The notes under the pieces: model-generated
What the model was told of the DNA's origin: nothing
Seen by the model: the letters and a program-made list of their open reading frames with translations, nothing else
Databases searched by the model: none
Source: an uncultured Carboxylicivirga sp.
GTDB lineage: Bacteria > Bacteroidota > Bacteroidia > Bacteroidales > Marinilabiliaceae
Length of the DNA stretch: 64,000 nt
Assembly: GCA_947491945.1 (NCBI GenBank)
Contig: CANLLN010000013.1
Location: 57,296-121,295 of the forward strand
Direction: 5' to 3'
Made by a program: the position numbers and the translations under genes
In this document: positions 51,789-61,520 of the stretch, piece by piece
How positions within the stretch are numbered: position 1 is the first letter of the stretch
Layout: each line of letters begins with the position of its first letter

Positions 51789-51819
51789 TTTGGTGTTTAA
51801 AAAATCAATCCTACATTTG
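51789..51819 (+). promoter_or_regulatory. Promoter of the ilv-leu operon
   Basis: TTTG (51789-51792), 19 bases, TACATTTG (51812-51819). Both boxes and spacing match the Bacteroidota consensus. Transcription should start near 51825, about 75 bases before the leader peptide. Confidence 0.72.
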
Positions 51820-51899
51820 CTAATGTAAAAAAGCAGAGCAATGTGTCGATCTTTCATGAAACAGGCACAAAAAAGATAAAATACTTAGATATTTCCAGT

Positions 51900-51965
51900 A
51901 TGAAATTTAATCTATCACTCATTCTCAACATTATTATTATTCTCGTGGTCATTATTAGAACCTAG
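51900..51965 (+). CDS. Ilv leader peptide of an attenuator
   Basis: A 21-codon frame ATG to TAG, too short for routine gene callers. It begins MKFNLSLIL and continues NIIIILVVII: 13 of 21 codons specify Ile (7), Leu (4) or Val (2), the three end products of the operon. A ribosome stalled at the Ile/Val codons (about 51930-51956) would cover the upstream pairing segment 51920-51927 and so release the antiterminator. Position, composition and the following terminator together make this a classic control peptide. Confidence 0.85.
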   Translation: MKFNLSLILNIIIILVVIIRT

Positions 51966-52046
51966 AGGAGTGAGAATGCTGTATAGATAAGTCAACGAAT
52001 AGACGATTACGAAAGCCTTTCTCACATAACGAGAAAGGCTTTTTTT
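51920..52046 (+). promoter_or_regulatory. Ribosome-mediated transcription attenuator of ilv-leu
   Basis: Segment 1 CATTCTCA (51920-51927, inside the leader gene) pairs with segment 2 TGAGAATG (51971-51978). Segment 2, as GTGAGAA (51970-51976), can instead pair with segment 3 TTCTCAC (52019-52025). Segment 3 also forms the terminator stem with segment 4. Pairings 1:2 and 3:4 are compatible and terminate; 2:3 excludes both and permits readthrough. All pairings are perfect over 7-12 bases. Confidence 0.82.
52012..52046 (+). terminator. Attenuator terminator before ilvD
   Basis: AAAGCCTTTCTC (52012-52023), seven-base loop, GAGAAAGGCTTT (52031-52042), and a T run to 52046: a perfect 12-pair intrinsic terminator about 95 bases before ilvD. 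Confidence 0.92.
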
Positions 52047-52141
52047 ATGGATATTAACTTAACAAGCATGAAACGAAGTTTGAGCAAAAAGCTCACATCT
52101 GTAGGATTAAGTTTCGTGTGAGCTATGAAAATAAAAAATAC

Positions 52142-53971
52142 ATGAAAATAACATTACGAAGTGCAACATCAACTCAGGGACGGCGAATGGCGGGGGCTCG
52201 AAGTCTTTGGCGTGCCAACGGTATGAAGGAGCATCATTTTGGAAAACCTGTTATTGCAGTGGTTAACTCATTTACGCAGTTTGTGCCGGGTCACGTGCAT
52301 TTGCATGACATTGGACAGATGGTGAAACAGCGAATTGAGGCCAATGGATGTTTTGCGGCTGAGTTTAATACCATTGCCATTGATGATGGTATTGCCATGG
52401 GGCACGACGGTATGTTGTACTCTCTGCCTTCGCGTGATATTATTGCTGACAGTGTTGAGTATATGGTGAATGCACATAAGGTAGATGCCATGGTTTGTAT
52501 CAGTAATTGTGATAAGATTACACCAGGTATGTTAATGGCTGCCATGCGCTTAAATATTCCCACTGTTTTTGTGTCAGGTGGACCCATGGAGGCCGGTAAA
52601 GCCGGTGGTAAAGCCCTGGATTTGGTGGATGCTATGGTAATGGCCGCCGACGATAACGTGTCGGATGATCAAGTGGATGAGGTAGAGCGTAACGCATGTC
52701 CAACCTGCGGATCCTGTTCGGGTATGTTCACTGCCAATTCAATGAATTGCCTGAATGAGGCGATAGGACTGGCTTTGCCCGGCAATGGTACCATTGTGGC
52801 AACACATGTTAACCGTAAGCGTCTGTTCGAAAAGGCTGCTGATTTTATTGTTGACATCACCCATCGTTATTATGGAGAAGGCGATAAATCGGTATTGCCG
52901 CGTTCAATAGCCTCTTTTAAGGCTTTTGAAAATGCTATGACCTTGGATATTGCCATGGGAGGCTCCACCAATACGGTGTTGCATATATTGGCCATCGCTC
53001 ACGAGGCTGGTGTTAATTTCACCATGGATGATATCGATCGTTTGTCGCGTAATACGCCCGTTTTGTGTAAGGTGGCACCCAATTCGCATTACCATATCGA
53101 AGATGTCAATCGGGCCGGGGGTATCATGGGTATCCTGGCGGAGTTAAACCGGGGTGGTCTATTGCATACAGATGTTAGTCGTGTGGATTACCCGAGCCTG
53201 AAAGAAGCACTGGCGGCCTATGATGTGATGTCGGAATCGATTAGCAACGAAGCCAAAGAGGTCTACACGAGTGCACCGGCCGGCATGTTTAATCTCACCA
53301 TGGGTTCACAAAAAACGAAATATGCGGCGCTGGATCAGGACCGTATGAAGGGCTGCATTAGAAGTGTTGAAGGAGCTTACTTTCAAGATGGTGGACTGGC
53401 CGTGTTATTTGGTAATCTGGCGGAGAAAGGCTGTATCGTTAAAACGGCAGGTGTGGATGAATCCATTTTTACCTTCCGTGGTAAGGCGCGTGTGTATGAG
53501 TCGCAGGATGCGGCATGCGAGGGTATACTATCGAATGAGGTGCAGGCCGGCGATGTGGTAATCATCCGTTATGAGGGACCCAAAGGCGGACCGGGCATGC
53601 AAGAAATGTTGTATCCTACCTCCTACCTTAAGTCAAAGCACTTGGGTAAGGCCTGTGCCCTGTTAACCGATGGGCGCTTTTCCGGGGGTACTTCCGGCTT
53701 GTCCATCGGACACGTTTCGCCGGAGGCAGCCGGAGGCGGTAACATAGCTCTGGTGCAGAATGGCGATCCGATACTAATAGATATACCCGGCCGTAAGATT
53801 GAACTTTTAGTCAGTGATGAGGAGCTGGCGCAACGTCGAAAGGCCGAGTTAGAAAAAGGCGATGAGGCCTTTAAGCCGGTTCATCGCGAACGATATGTAT
53901 CAAAAGCGCTCAGAGCCTATGCCAGCCTTGTTAGTGCGGCTGATCAGGGCGCTGTAAGATTGATTGATTAG
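52142..53971 (+). CDS. ilvD: Dihydroxy-acid dehydratase
   Basis: Dehydrates dihydroxy-acids to the 2-oxo acids of valine and isoleucine. The 609 residues carry the Fe-S cysteines in SNCDKITPG and [17 protein letters not shown], the start [24 protein letters not shown] (in part) and [23 protein letters not shown] (in part) near the C-terminus. I use ATG 52142; an in-frame GTG at 52118 lies in a predicted hairpin and has no conserved residues. First enzyme gene of the operon, behind the attenuator. Confidence 0.97.
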   Translation: MKITLRSATSTQGRRMAGARSLWRANGMKEHHFGKPVIAVVNSFTQFVPGHVHLHDIGQMVKQRIEANGCFAAEFNTIAIDDGIAMGHDGMLYSLPSRDIIADSVEYMVNAHKVDAMVCISNCDKITPGMLMAAMRLNIPTVFVSGGPMEAGKAGGKALDLVDAMVMAADDNVSDDQVDEVERNACPTCGSCSGMFTANSMNCLNEAIGLALPGNGTIVATHVNRKRLFEKAADFIVDITHRYYGEGDKSVLPRSIASFKAFENAMTLDIAMGGSTNTVLHILAIAHEAGVNFTMDDIDRLSRNTPVLCKVAPNSHYHIEDVNRAGGIMGILAELNRGGLLHTDVSRVDYPSLKEALAAYDVMSESISNEAKEVYTSAPAGMFNLTMGSQKTKYAALDQDRMKGCIRSVEGAYFQDGGLAVLFGNLAEKGCIVKTAGVDESIFTFRGKARVYESQDAACEGILSNEVQAGDVVIIRYEGPKGGPGMQEMLYPTSYLKSKHLGKACALLTDGRFSGGTSGLSIGHVSPEAAGGGNIALVQNGDPILIDIPGRKIELLVSDEELAQRRKAELEKGDEAFKPVHRERYVSKALRAYASLVSAADQGAVRLID

Positions 53972-54084
53972 TAGGCTGCCAGAGGCTCGAAACTAGATAA
54001 TAGCCTCAGGGCATGATGAGCGAAACAATAACCATAATGGCACACGCTAGAAGCTAGATGCTAGCGGCCAGTAGCTTTGAAAAA

Positions 54085-55818
54085 ATGGAAACACAAACGC
54101 AAACAACCATGGAAGCCAAAGAAACGACCAGGAAACGGATGAGTGGCTCCGAAGCTTTAATGCAGTCCTTATTGCATGAAGGAGTAGATCTTTTATTTGG
54201 CTATCCGGGTGGTGCAATAATGCCTGTATATGATGCACTGTACCACTATCAGGATAAGCTGAATCACATTCTAACACGTCATGAGCAAGGAGCTGTTCAT
54301 GCGGCACAGGGTTATGCCCGCGTCACCGGCAAAGTTGGCGTTTGCTTTGTTACGAGTGGACCGGGTGCTACCAATGCAGTTACCGGCATTGCCGACGCCA
54401 TGGTGGATTCGACACCCCTGGTGGTGATCAGCGGTCAGGTGGGTTCTGCCCTCTTGGGGACTGATGCTTTTCAAGAGACGGATGTCGTGGGTATTACCCA
54501 GCCCATCACCAAATGGAATTATCAGGTTAAAAGGCCGGAAGAGATACCGGAGGCCATCGCCAAAGCTTTTTATATTGCTCGTTCGGGACGCCCCGGACCG
54601 GTATTAATTGATATTACCAAAGATGCCCAGTTCGCCCAGTTTGATTTTGAGTATAAACCCACTAAAAAAGTGCGTAGCTACACGCCCAAAACAGCAGTGG
54701 ACAAAGACAAGGTGGCTGAAGCGGTGCGTTTGATTAATCTGGCAAAGAAACCCATGGCCTTGGTTGGACAGGGTGTTGTGTTAGGTGGAGCTGAGAGCGA
54801 GCTGATGGAATTTCTGACAAAAACCGGGATTCCGGCAGCTTGGACTTTACTGGGTTTGTCGGCAATGCCTTCTGATTTTGAGCAGAATGTGGGTATGTTA
54901 GGTATGCATGGACATTATGGTCCTAATGTAAAAACCAATGAGGCAGATTTGATCATTGCTATCGGCATGCGCTTTGATGACCGGGTGACAGGCAATGTGC
55001 AGAAATATGCAACGAATGCGAAAGTGGTTCATCTGGAGATTGATCCGGCTGAAATCAATAAAATCATCTATGCCGATGTACCTGTTTTGGGTGATGTGAA
55101 AGAATCGCTGCCGATGATAACCAGCATGGTATCAGATAACCAGCATGAGGAGTGGTTGGCTGAGTTTAAGGCCTGCGATAAGATTGAGGAACAGAAGATT
55201 ATTCAACCCGAGTTGCACCCGGTCAAAGAAGGTTTAACCATGGGTGAGGTGGTTCGCAGGGTAACCGAGAAATATGATGATGATGCTATTGTGGTTACCG
55301 ATGTGGGTCAACACCAGATGATTGCCAATCGTTACTTCAAATTTAAGCAGACGCGCAGCGTGGTAACTTCGGGTGGGCTGGGTACCATGGGTTTTGGACT
55401 GCCCGCGGCCCTGGGCGCTAAGCTGGGGCAGCCCCACCGTCCGGTGTGTTTGTTCGTGGGCGATGGTGGTTTTCAAATGACTATTCAGGAGCTGGGAACC
55501 ATTTTTCAAACACAGGCTGATGTGAAGATTATCCTGCTGAACAATAATTTTTTGGGGATGGTGCGTCAGTGGCAGGAGTTATTTTTCGATCGTCGATACG
55601 CCTCAACTGAACTGGTGAATCCTGATTTTCAAACCATTGCCCGAGGGTACGGTATTGCCGGAGAAAAGGTAAGCGATCGCGAAGATATGGATGCTGCCGT
55701 TGAGCGTATGGCACAGCATAAGGGTGCTTATCTGCTGGAAGTAGTGGTGGAAAAGGAAGGTAACGTATTTCCTATGGTACCCGCGGGAGCTTCGGTATCT
55801 GATATTCGTCTTGAATAA
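54085..55818 (+). CDS. ilvB: Acetolactate synthase large subunit
   Basis: TPP- and FAD-dependent first common enzyme of branched-chain synthesis. The 577 residues show FGYPGGAIMPVYDAL and RHEQGAVHAAQGYARVTGKVG (catalytic Glu), TSGPGATNAVTGIADAMVDSTPLV in pieces, and the TPP motif VGDGGFQMTIQELGTI followed by NNNFLGMVRQWQELFF. I choose ATG 54085; an upstream ATG at 54058 lies in a CTAG-rich repeat spacer. It is followed by its regulatory subunit. Confidence 0.96.
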   Translation: METQTQTTMEAKETTRKRMSGSEALMQSLLHEGVDLLFGYPGGAIMPVYDALYHYQDKLNHILTRHEQGAVHAAQGYARVTGKVGVCFVTSGPGATNAVTGIADAMVDSTPLVVISGQVGSALLGTDAFQETDVVGITQPITKWNYQVKRPEEIPEAIAKAFYIARSGRPGPVLIDITKDAQFAQFDFEYKPTKKVRSYTPKTAVDKDKVAEAVRLINLAKKPMALVGQGVVLGGAESELMEFLTKTGIPAAWTLLGLSAMPSDFEQNVGMLGMHGHYGPNVKTNEADLIIAIGMRFDDRVTGNVQKYATNAKVVHLEIDPAEINKIIYADVPVLGDVKESLPMITSMVSDNQHEEWLAEFKACDKIEEQKIIQPELHPVKEGLTMGEVVRRVTEKYDDDAIVVTDVGQHQMIANRYFKFKQTRSVVTSGGLGTMGFGLPAALGAKLGQPHRPVCLFVGDGGFQMTIQELGTIFQTQADVKIILLNNNFLGMVRQWQELFFDRRYASTELVNPDFQTIARGYGIAGEKVSDREDMDAAVERMAQHKGAYLLEVVVEKEGNVFPMVPAGASVSDIRLE

Positions 55819-55921
55819 AGTAGATAATAGATTGTTAGATCATTAGACATTAAGAAGTAAGTCAGAAAGAATTGTCTATAAGTCGAGATCCTAGATGTCT
55901 CTAAATCTAAAAAAAGAAACA

Positions 55922-56464
55922 ATGAAACAAGAATTTACCTTATCCATATACTCAGAGAACCATGTTGGCCTCTTAAATCAGGTGACCACCGTATTTACGC
56001 GCCGGCATATTAATATTGAGAGCCTGACCACTTCAGAGTCAGCCATTCCCGGTATTCATAAATTTACCATTGTGGTATTTACATCCCGCGAACAAGTCAA
56101 TAAATTGCTTTTGCAAATTGAGAAACGTATTGATGTGATCAAGGCTTATGTGTTTACGGCCGATGAAATTGTGCATCAGGAAGTGGCTTTATATAAAGTA
56201 AAAACGGAGGCCTTGTTGAATGGTAATGAGATAGAAAGACTTGTGCGCCAGTATGGGGCGCGTATTCTGGAGGTGACCAAAGAATACACCATTATTGAGA
56301 AAACAGGGCATAAACGCGAAACGCAGGAGTTGTTTGATAAACTCGATCATTTTGGGGTACAGCAGTTCGTTCGTTCAGGCCGCATAGCCGTAACCAAACT
56401 CAAAGATGAGTTACTGTCCAATTATCTAAAGAAACTGGAAAAGGAAAAAAGCCTGTTGGATTAG
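55922..56464 (+). CDS. ilvN: Acetolactate synthase small (regulatory) subunit
   Basis: A 180-residue subunit with an N-terminal ACT domain (residues 3-78): LSIYSENHVGLLNQVTTVFTRRHINIESLTTSES in pieces, and a C-terminal ALS_ss domain ending in a Lys/Glu-rich tail. It activates IlvB and confers feedback inhibition by valine. I use ATG 55922, because the upstream ATG at 55895 gives a Lys-rich extension with no conservation. About 100 bases separate it from ilvB. Confidence 0.94.
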   Translation: MKQEFTLSIYSENHVGLLNQVTTVFTRRHINIESLTTSESAIPGIHKFTIVVFTSREQVNKLLLQIEKRIDVIKAYVFTADEIVHQEVALYKVKTEALLNGNEIERLVRQYGARILEVTKEYTIIEKTGHKRETQELFDKLDHFGVQQFVRSGRIAVTKLKDELLSNYLKKLEKEKSLLD

Positions 56465-56554
56465 TAACCAGGCATTAAAAAACAATTGATAATAGCTAGT
56501 AGCTAATTTCTGGCTCTAGTCTCTATAAAACGTAAACATTAATCAAATAAAATC

Positions 56555-57601
56555 ATGGCAAAAATCAATTTTGGAGGCGTTGAAGAAAACGTTGTAATGC
56601 GGGAAGAGTTTCCTTTGGAAAAAGCACGCGAAGTATTAAAAGACGAAACGATTGCTGTTATCGGCTATGGCGTGCAAGGTCCCGGACAGTCGTTGAACCT
56701 GAAGGATAATGGTTTCAACGTAATTGTTGGTCAGCGTAAGGAATCAAAGACCTGGGACAAGGCCATTGCTGACGGATGGGTTCCCGGCGAAACGCTTTTT
56801 GAGATAGAAGAAGCGCTTGAGAGAGCAACAATTATTCAGTATCTATTGTCTGATGCCGGTCAGATTCAGATGTGGGACACGGTAAAGAAGCACCTAACGC
56901 CGGGTAAAGCGCTTTATTTCTCACATGGCTTTGGCATCACTTACAAAGATCGTACGGGTATTATACCGCCAGCCGATGTGGATGTGATTTTGGTAGCCCC
57001 CAAGGGCTCCGGTACTTCATTGCGCCGCATGTTTCTCGAAGGACGTGGGCTGAACTCATCCTATGCTATTTTTCAGGATGCTACAGGTAAGGCTAAAGAC
57101 CGCGTTATCGCATTGGGTATTGGTGTTGGTTCGGGTTATCTGTTCGAAACAGATTTCAAACGCGAAGTGTACTCCGACCTCACCGGTGAGCGAGGTACTT
57201 TAATGGGATGTATTCAGGGTATTTTTGCAGCTCAGTATGAGGTGCTGCGTGCCAATGGTCATACTCCATCCGAAGCTTTCAATGAGACGGTGGAGGAGTT
57301 AACGCAGAGCCTGATGCCTTTGGTGGCCGAGAATGGTATGGACTGGATGTATGCCAATACATCAACCACAGCACAACGTGGTGCCTTGGATTGGTGGAAG
57401 CCTTTCCGCGATGCTACCAAGCCTGTGTTTGAAAAACTATATTCAGAGGTGGCTGCGGGTAATGAGGCTCAGCGATCCATCGATTCTAACAGTCAGCCCG
57501 ACTATCGTGTGAAGCTGGAAGAAGAGCTGAAAGAGCTGCGTGAATCAGAGATGTGGCAGGCAGGTGCCGCCGTGCGTAAATTGCGACCAGAAAACCAATA
57601 A
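56555..57601 (+). CDS. ilvC: Ketol-acid reductoisomerase
   Basis: Isomerises and reduces acetolactate with NAD(P)H. The 348 residues have the Rossmann motif IAVIGYGVQGPGQSLNLKDNG (in part), the cofactor-specificity loop VGQRKESKTW, the Mg-binding LTGERGTLMG region and HGFGITYKDRT. The RKxS loop suggests NADPH preference, but this is inference. It is close to class I in length. A strong inverted repeat follows before leuA. Confidence 0.95.
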   Translation: MAKINFGGVEENVVMREEFPLEKAREVLKDETIAVIGYGVQGPGQSLNLKDNGFNVIVGQRKESKTWDKAIADGWVPGETLFEIEEALERATIIQYLLSDAGQIQMWDTVKKHLTPGKALYFSHGFGITYKDRTGIIPPADVDVILVAPKGSGTSLRRMFLEGRGLNSSYAIFQDATGKAKDRVIALGIGVGSGYLFETDFKREVYSDLTGERGTLMGCIQGIFAAQYEVLRANGHTPSEAFNETVEELTQSLMPLVAENGMDWMYANTSTTAQRGALDWWKPFRDATKPVFEKLYSEVAAGNEAQRSIDSNSQPDYRVKLEEELKELRESEMWQAGAAVRKLRPENQ

Positions 57602-57609
57602 TAAAAAAT

Positions 57610-57653
57610 TCATCGGATGGCGCCCCAATAAATTACTGCCATCCGATGATTTT
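57610..57653 (+). terminator. Intercistronic hairpin between ilvC and leuA
   Basis: TCATCGGATGGC (57610-57621) and GCCATCCGATGA (57638-57649) form a perfect 12-pair stem with a 16-base loop and only four T after it. It may be a partial terminator or a processing site that separates the ilv and leu halves. The downstream spacer to 57730 shows no clear promoter. Confidence 0.6.
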
Positions 57654-57730
57654 ACCATTAGTTAACCGCTATTGGTAATAAGCCTTTTACTGGGGAAAGG
57701 AAATTCAGAAAACCATAAAAATGATAAATA

Positions 57731-59227
57731 ATGGATAATAGAGTTTATATATTCGATACTACATTACGAGACGGCGAGCAAGTGCCGGGATGCCAGTTAA
57801 ATACTATTGAGAAAATAGAAGTAGCCCGTCAGCTCGAGAAGCTCGGCGTGGACGTTATCGAAGCTGGATTTCCCATTTCCAGTCCCGGCGATTTTAATTC
57901 TGTAGTTGAGATTTCAAAGGCGGTGACTAATCCCACAATTTGTGCCTTGACGCGAGCCGTTAAAAAAGATATTGAGGTGGCTGCCGATGCCTTAAAATAT
58001 GCTAAGCGCGGTCGTATTCATACCGGTATTGGTACCTCTCCATATCATATAAAATACAAGTTGAATTCCAACGAAGATGAGATTGTGGAGCGCGCCGTTG
58101 AGGCTGTCAAGTACGCCCGTCGTTTTGTTGAGGATGTGGAGTTTTATGCCGAAGATGCCGGACGATCGGATAATGCCTATTTGGCACGTGTGATAGAAGC
58201 GGTTATTGCAGCCGGTGCCTCTGTGATTAACATTCCGGATACTACCGGTTACTGCCTGCCACAGGAATATGGCGAAAAGATTGCCTACTTGATGAATCAT
58301 GTACCCAATGTTGATAAGGCCATCTTATCTACTCACTGTCACAACGATTTGGGCATGGCTACTGCCAACACCCTTGCCGGCGTTGTTAATGGAGCCCGTC
58401 AAGTAGAGGTAACTATAAACGGCCTGGGCGAGCGTGCCGGGAATACTTCACTGGAAGAGGTGGTGATGGCTATGAAGGCGCACCATAACCTGGATTTTAA
58501 AACGGAGATTGATACACGCCAGATAATGAAATCCAGCAAGTTGGTTTCTACCCTGATGCGTATGCCTGTGCAAGCCAACAAAGCCATTGTGGGACGTAAT
58601 GCCTTTGCCCACTCATCGGGTATTCATCAGGATGGGGTACTAAAAAATCGTGAAAATTACGAGATTATTGATCCTGCCGATGTAGGTGTCAAGGAATCGA
58701 GCATCGTACTGACAGCGCGCAGTGGACGTGCTGCGCTTAAGCACCGTCTGCATGTGTTGGGCTACGATTTTGTGGGCGATGAGCTGGACGATATCTATCA
58801 GCAGTTTCTGGACCTGGCCGATCAGAAAAAAGATGTGGCAGATGAAGATTTGGAAGCACTGGCCGGCAGTGAAAAAGAGAAGCAGGATCGCTCTATTAGG
58901 CTGGAGTCCTTGCAGGTGATTGCCGGAAGTTCCACTATCCCAACGGCAACAGTAGCTGTGAGCTTCAGTGGCGATGTGTTTACCGAGACGGCCTCAGGCA
59001 ACGGCCCCATCGATGCTGCCTTCACTGCCGTGAAAGCCTTGGTGAAACGCAAGGTGCACCTTGAAGAGTTCCTGATTCAAGCCATCACAAGAGGTAGCAA
59101 CGATTTGGGTAAGGTACATGTTACCGTGGAGCATAAAGGTCATACTTACTACGGATTTTCTGCTAATGTGGATATTATAACGGCATCGGTGGAAGCCTTT
59201 TTAGATGCTATTTCGAAAATAGGATAG
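57731..59227 (+). CDS. leuA: 2-isopropylmalate synthase
   Basis: First committed step of leucine synthesis. The 498 residues show [16 protein letters not shown] (catalytic Arg-Asp), [58 protein letters not shown] in pieces (metal-binding His-x-His), [17 protein letters not shown], and a C-terminal LeuA allosteric domain (about 390-498). Homocitrate or citramalate synthase is less likely, because leuC, leuD and leuB follow. Confidence 0.95.
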   Translation: MDNRVYIFDTTLRDGEQVPGCQLNTIEKIEVARQLEKLGVDVIEAGFPISSPGDFNSVVEISKAVTNPTICALTRAVKKDIEVAADALKYAKRGRIHTGIGTSPYHIKYKLNSNEDEIVERAVEAVKYARRFVEDVEFYAEDAGRSDNAYLARVIEAVIAAGASVINIPDTTGYCLPQEYGEKIAYLMNHVPNVDKAILSTHCHNDLGMATANTLAGVVNGARQVEVTINGLGERAGNTSLEEVVMAMKAHHNLDFKTEIDTRQIMKSSKLVSTLMRMPVQANKAIVGRNAFAHSSGIHQDGVLKNRENYEIIDPADVGVKESSIVLTARSGRAALKHRLHVLGYDFVGDELDDIYQQFLDLADQKKDVADEDLEALAGSEKEKQDRSIRLESLQVIAGSSTIPTATVAVSFSGDVFTETASGNGPIDAAFTAVKALVKRKVHLEEFLIQAITRGSNDLGKVHVTVEHKGHTYYGFSANVDIITASVEAFLDAISKIG

Positions 59228-59322
59228 TTCAATATTAGGCAGTAGTGAACAGGTAGAAGAAACTGTCAAGTGTCTAAAAAATAAGCGAGCGGCTAACAGC
59301 CAGGAGCTAATAGCTAAATAAT

Positions 59323-60726
59323 ATGGGAAAAACATTATTTGATAAAATATGGGACAGTCATGTGGTCAAGCGCATTGAAGGTGGGCCTAATGTCCTTTAC
59401 ATCGATCGTCACTTTATTCACGAAGTAACCAGCCCGCAAGCTTTCGGCGGTATTAAAGCACGGGGCGGAAAAGTGGCGCGTCCACAGCAGGTAGTTGCTA
59501 CACCCGACCACAATATACCAACCATCAATCAGCATTTAAGTATTCAGGATGAGCTGTCTCGCCATCAGGTAGAAACGCTGAAAAAGAACTGTGAGGAGCA
59601 TGGCATCACCATGTACGGCATTAACCATCCTTTTAATGGTATAGTGCACGTGGTAGGTCCTGAGCTGGGCATTACGCAGCCGGGTATGACCATTGTTTGC
59701 GGCGACAGTCATACTTCTACCCACGGCGCCTTCGGCAGTATTGCCTTTGGTATTGGCACCAGCGAAGTGGAGATGGCGCTGGCTACTCAGTGCATTATGC
59801 AGCCCAAGCCCAAAAGCATGCGCATCAACATAGAAGGGGAACTGGGCAGAGGTGTTAGTTCAAAGGATATTATCCTTTATATCATCTCTAAAATATCAAC
59901 GGCTGGCGGAACGGGTTATTTCGTTGAGTTTGCGGGCTCTGCCATTCGTGGCTTGTCCATGGAGGCACGTATGACTGTCTGTAATATGAGTATTGAAATG
60001 GGGGCCCGTGGCGGTATGATCGCACCTGATGAAACCACCTTTGCCTATATGAAAGGGCGCGAGCAGGCGCCACAGGGCGAGCAGTGGGATAAGGCTTTGG
60101 CTCATTGGAAAACCCTGGTGACAGATGCTGATGCAGTGTTTGATAAAGAGTTGACCTTCGATGCTGCTGATATTGAGCCCATGATTACCTATGGTACCAA
60201 TCCGGGCATGGGCGCTAAGGTATGCGGAAATATTCCAAGGCTGGACACCATTGGCGAAAGCTCAAGGGCATCCTTTCAGAAGTCGATGGAGTATATGGGT
60301 TTTGAAGCCGGCGATAAGCTGCAAGGTAAAAAAGTAGATTATGTGTTTGTGGGTAGCTGCACCAACGGACGCATTGAAGATCTGCGTGCTTTCTGTGAAG
60401 CAGTTAAAGGGAAGCAAAAAGCCGAAAGTGTTACGGCATGGATTGTACCCGGAAGTAAGCAGGTGGAGAAGCAGGCCATTGCCGAAGGTTTAAAGGATCA
60501 GCTGGAAGCAGCAGGTTTTGAGCTTCGTCAGCCGGGTTGCTCGGCTTGCCTGGCCATGAACGATGATAAAGTGCCGGCCGGTAAATATGCGGTGGCCACT
60601 TCAAATCGTAATTTCGAAGGACGCCAGGGACCGGGCTCACGTACTATGTTAGCCAGCCCTTTAACGGCAGCTGCTGCTGCTGTAACAGGGGTAGTAACGG
60701 ATCCACGTACCATCTTTAACATTTAA
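59323..60726 (+). CDS. leuC: 3-isopropylmalate dehydratase large subunit
   Basis: Aconitase-family Fe-S enzyme interconverting 2- and 3-isopropylmalate. The 467 residues contain [24 protein letters not shown] (in part), [15 protein letters not shown] and [10 protein letters not shown] with the three cluster cysteines, and the C-terminal [20 protein letters not shown]. Length is standard. leuD follows after 15 bases, which include GGAGGAG, a better than usual ribosome-binding site for this phylum. Confidence 0.96.
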   Translation: MGKTLFDKIWDSHVVKRIEGGPNVLYIDRHFIHEVTSPQAFGGIKARGGKVARPQQVVATPDHNIPTINQHLSIQDELSRHQVETLKKNCEEHGITMYGINHPFNGIVHVVGPELGITQPGMTIVCGDSHTSTHGAFGSIAFGIGTSEVEMALATQCIMQPKPKSMRINIEGELGRGVSSKDIILYIISKISTAGGTGYFVEFAGSAIRGLSMEARMTVCNMSIEMGARGGMIAPDETTFAYMKGREQAPQGEQWDKALAHWKTLVTDADAVFDKELTFDAADIEPMITYGTNPGMGAKVCGNIPRLDTIGESSRASFQKSMEYMGFEAGDKLQGKKVDYVFVGSCTNGRIEDLRAFCEAVKGKQKAESVTAWIVPGSKQVEKQAIAEGLKDQLEAAGFELRQPGCSACLAMNDDKVPAGKYAVATSNRNFEGRQGPGSRTMLASPLTAAAAAVTGVVTDPRTIFNI

Positions 60727-60741
60727 TCAGGAGGAGTAATT

Positions 60742-61341
60742 ATGCCAATAGATAAATTTGTAAGTGTGCAGACATCGTTTGTGCCCATGCCCATTGAGAA
60801 TGTGGATACGGACCAGATTATTCCGGCTCGTTTTCTGAAAGCGACGACCAAGGAGGGGTTTGGTGATAATCTGTTTTACGACTGGCGTTACGATAAGGAC
60901 GGAAAGCCGAAGGCGGATTTTGTGCTGAATAACCCAAACTACAGTGGTTCGGTGCTGGTGGCCGGGAAAAACTTTGGTAGCGGATCGAGTCGTGAGCATG
61001 CTGCCTGGGCTATTGCCGGGTATGGCTTTAGGGCTGTAGTGTCCAGCTTCTTTGCTGATATTTTTCGCAATAACTCACTCAATAATGGGGTGTTGCCTGT
61101 TCAGGTGTCTGAAGTTTTTTTGGCCGGATTATTTAAAGCTGTGGAGGCTGATAATAAAGCTGAAGTGAAGATTGACCTGGAGCAGCAAATCATTACGAAT
61201 GTCAGCACTGGCGAAACGGAAGACTTTGAAATCAATGCCTATAAAAAGAGCTGCCTCCTAAATGGATATGACGATATTGATTATTTGTTAAGTCTGAGTG
61301 ATGAGGTGGAAGCTTATGAAGCCAAGGCTGTTAGGTTCTAA
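60742..61341 (+). CDS. leuD: 3-isopropylmalate dehydratase small subunit
   Basis: The swivel-domain partner of LeuC. The 199 residues show [20 protein letters not shown] (in part), [17 protein letters not shown] (the conserved GSGSSREHA motif), and [21 protein letters not shown]. Length is normal. It is followed by a 179-base spacer before leuB that contains a small inverted repeat, AAGATAT/ATATCTT near 61457-61476. Confidence 0.95.
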   Translation: MPIDKFVSVQTSFVPMPIENVDTDQIIPARFLKATTKEGFGDNLFYDWRYDKDGKPKADFVLNNPNYSGSVLVAGKNFGSGSSREHAAWAIAGYGFRAVVSSFFADIFRNNSLNNGVLPVQVSEVFLAGLFKAVEADNKAEVKIDLEQQIITNVSTGETEDFEINAYKKSCLLNGYDDIDYLLSLSDEVEAYEAKAVRF

Positions 61342-61520
61342 GAATGTTAAGGTAGAAGGGTAGAAGTGCAAAGTAGTGTTAAGGCGTTTAACCCGATAGA
61401 GAATTGAAATTTGATAATTATAAACTAGAAGGATGATATGAGACCGATCGATGATAAGATATTAGCTTATATCTTAATTAGGGTCTAAGGCTCTATTGTC
61501 TAATAATTTTTTATCTAAAA

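Noticed and set aside
51820..52141. T-box or BCAA riboswitch upstream of ilvD
   Set aside because: No T-box sequence or specifier stem is seen; the short I/L/V-rich frame and pairings explain the region better.
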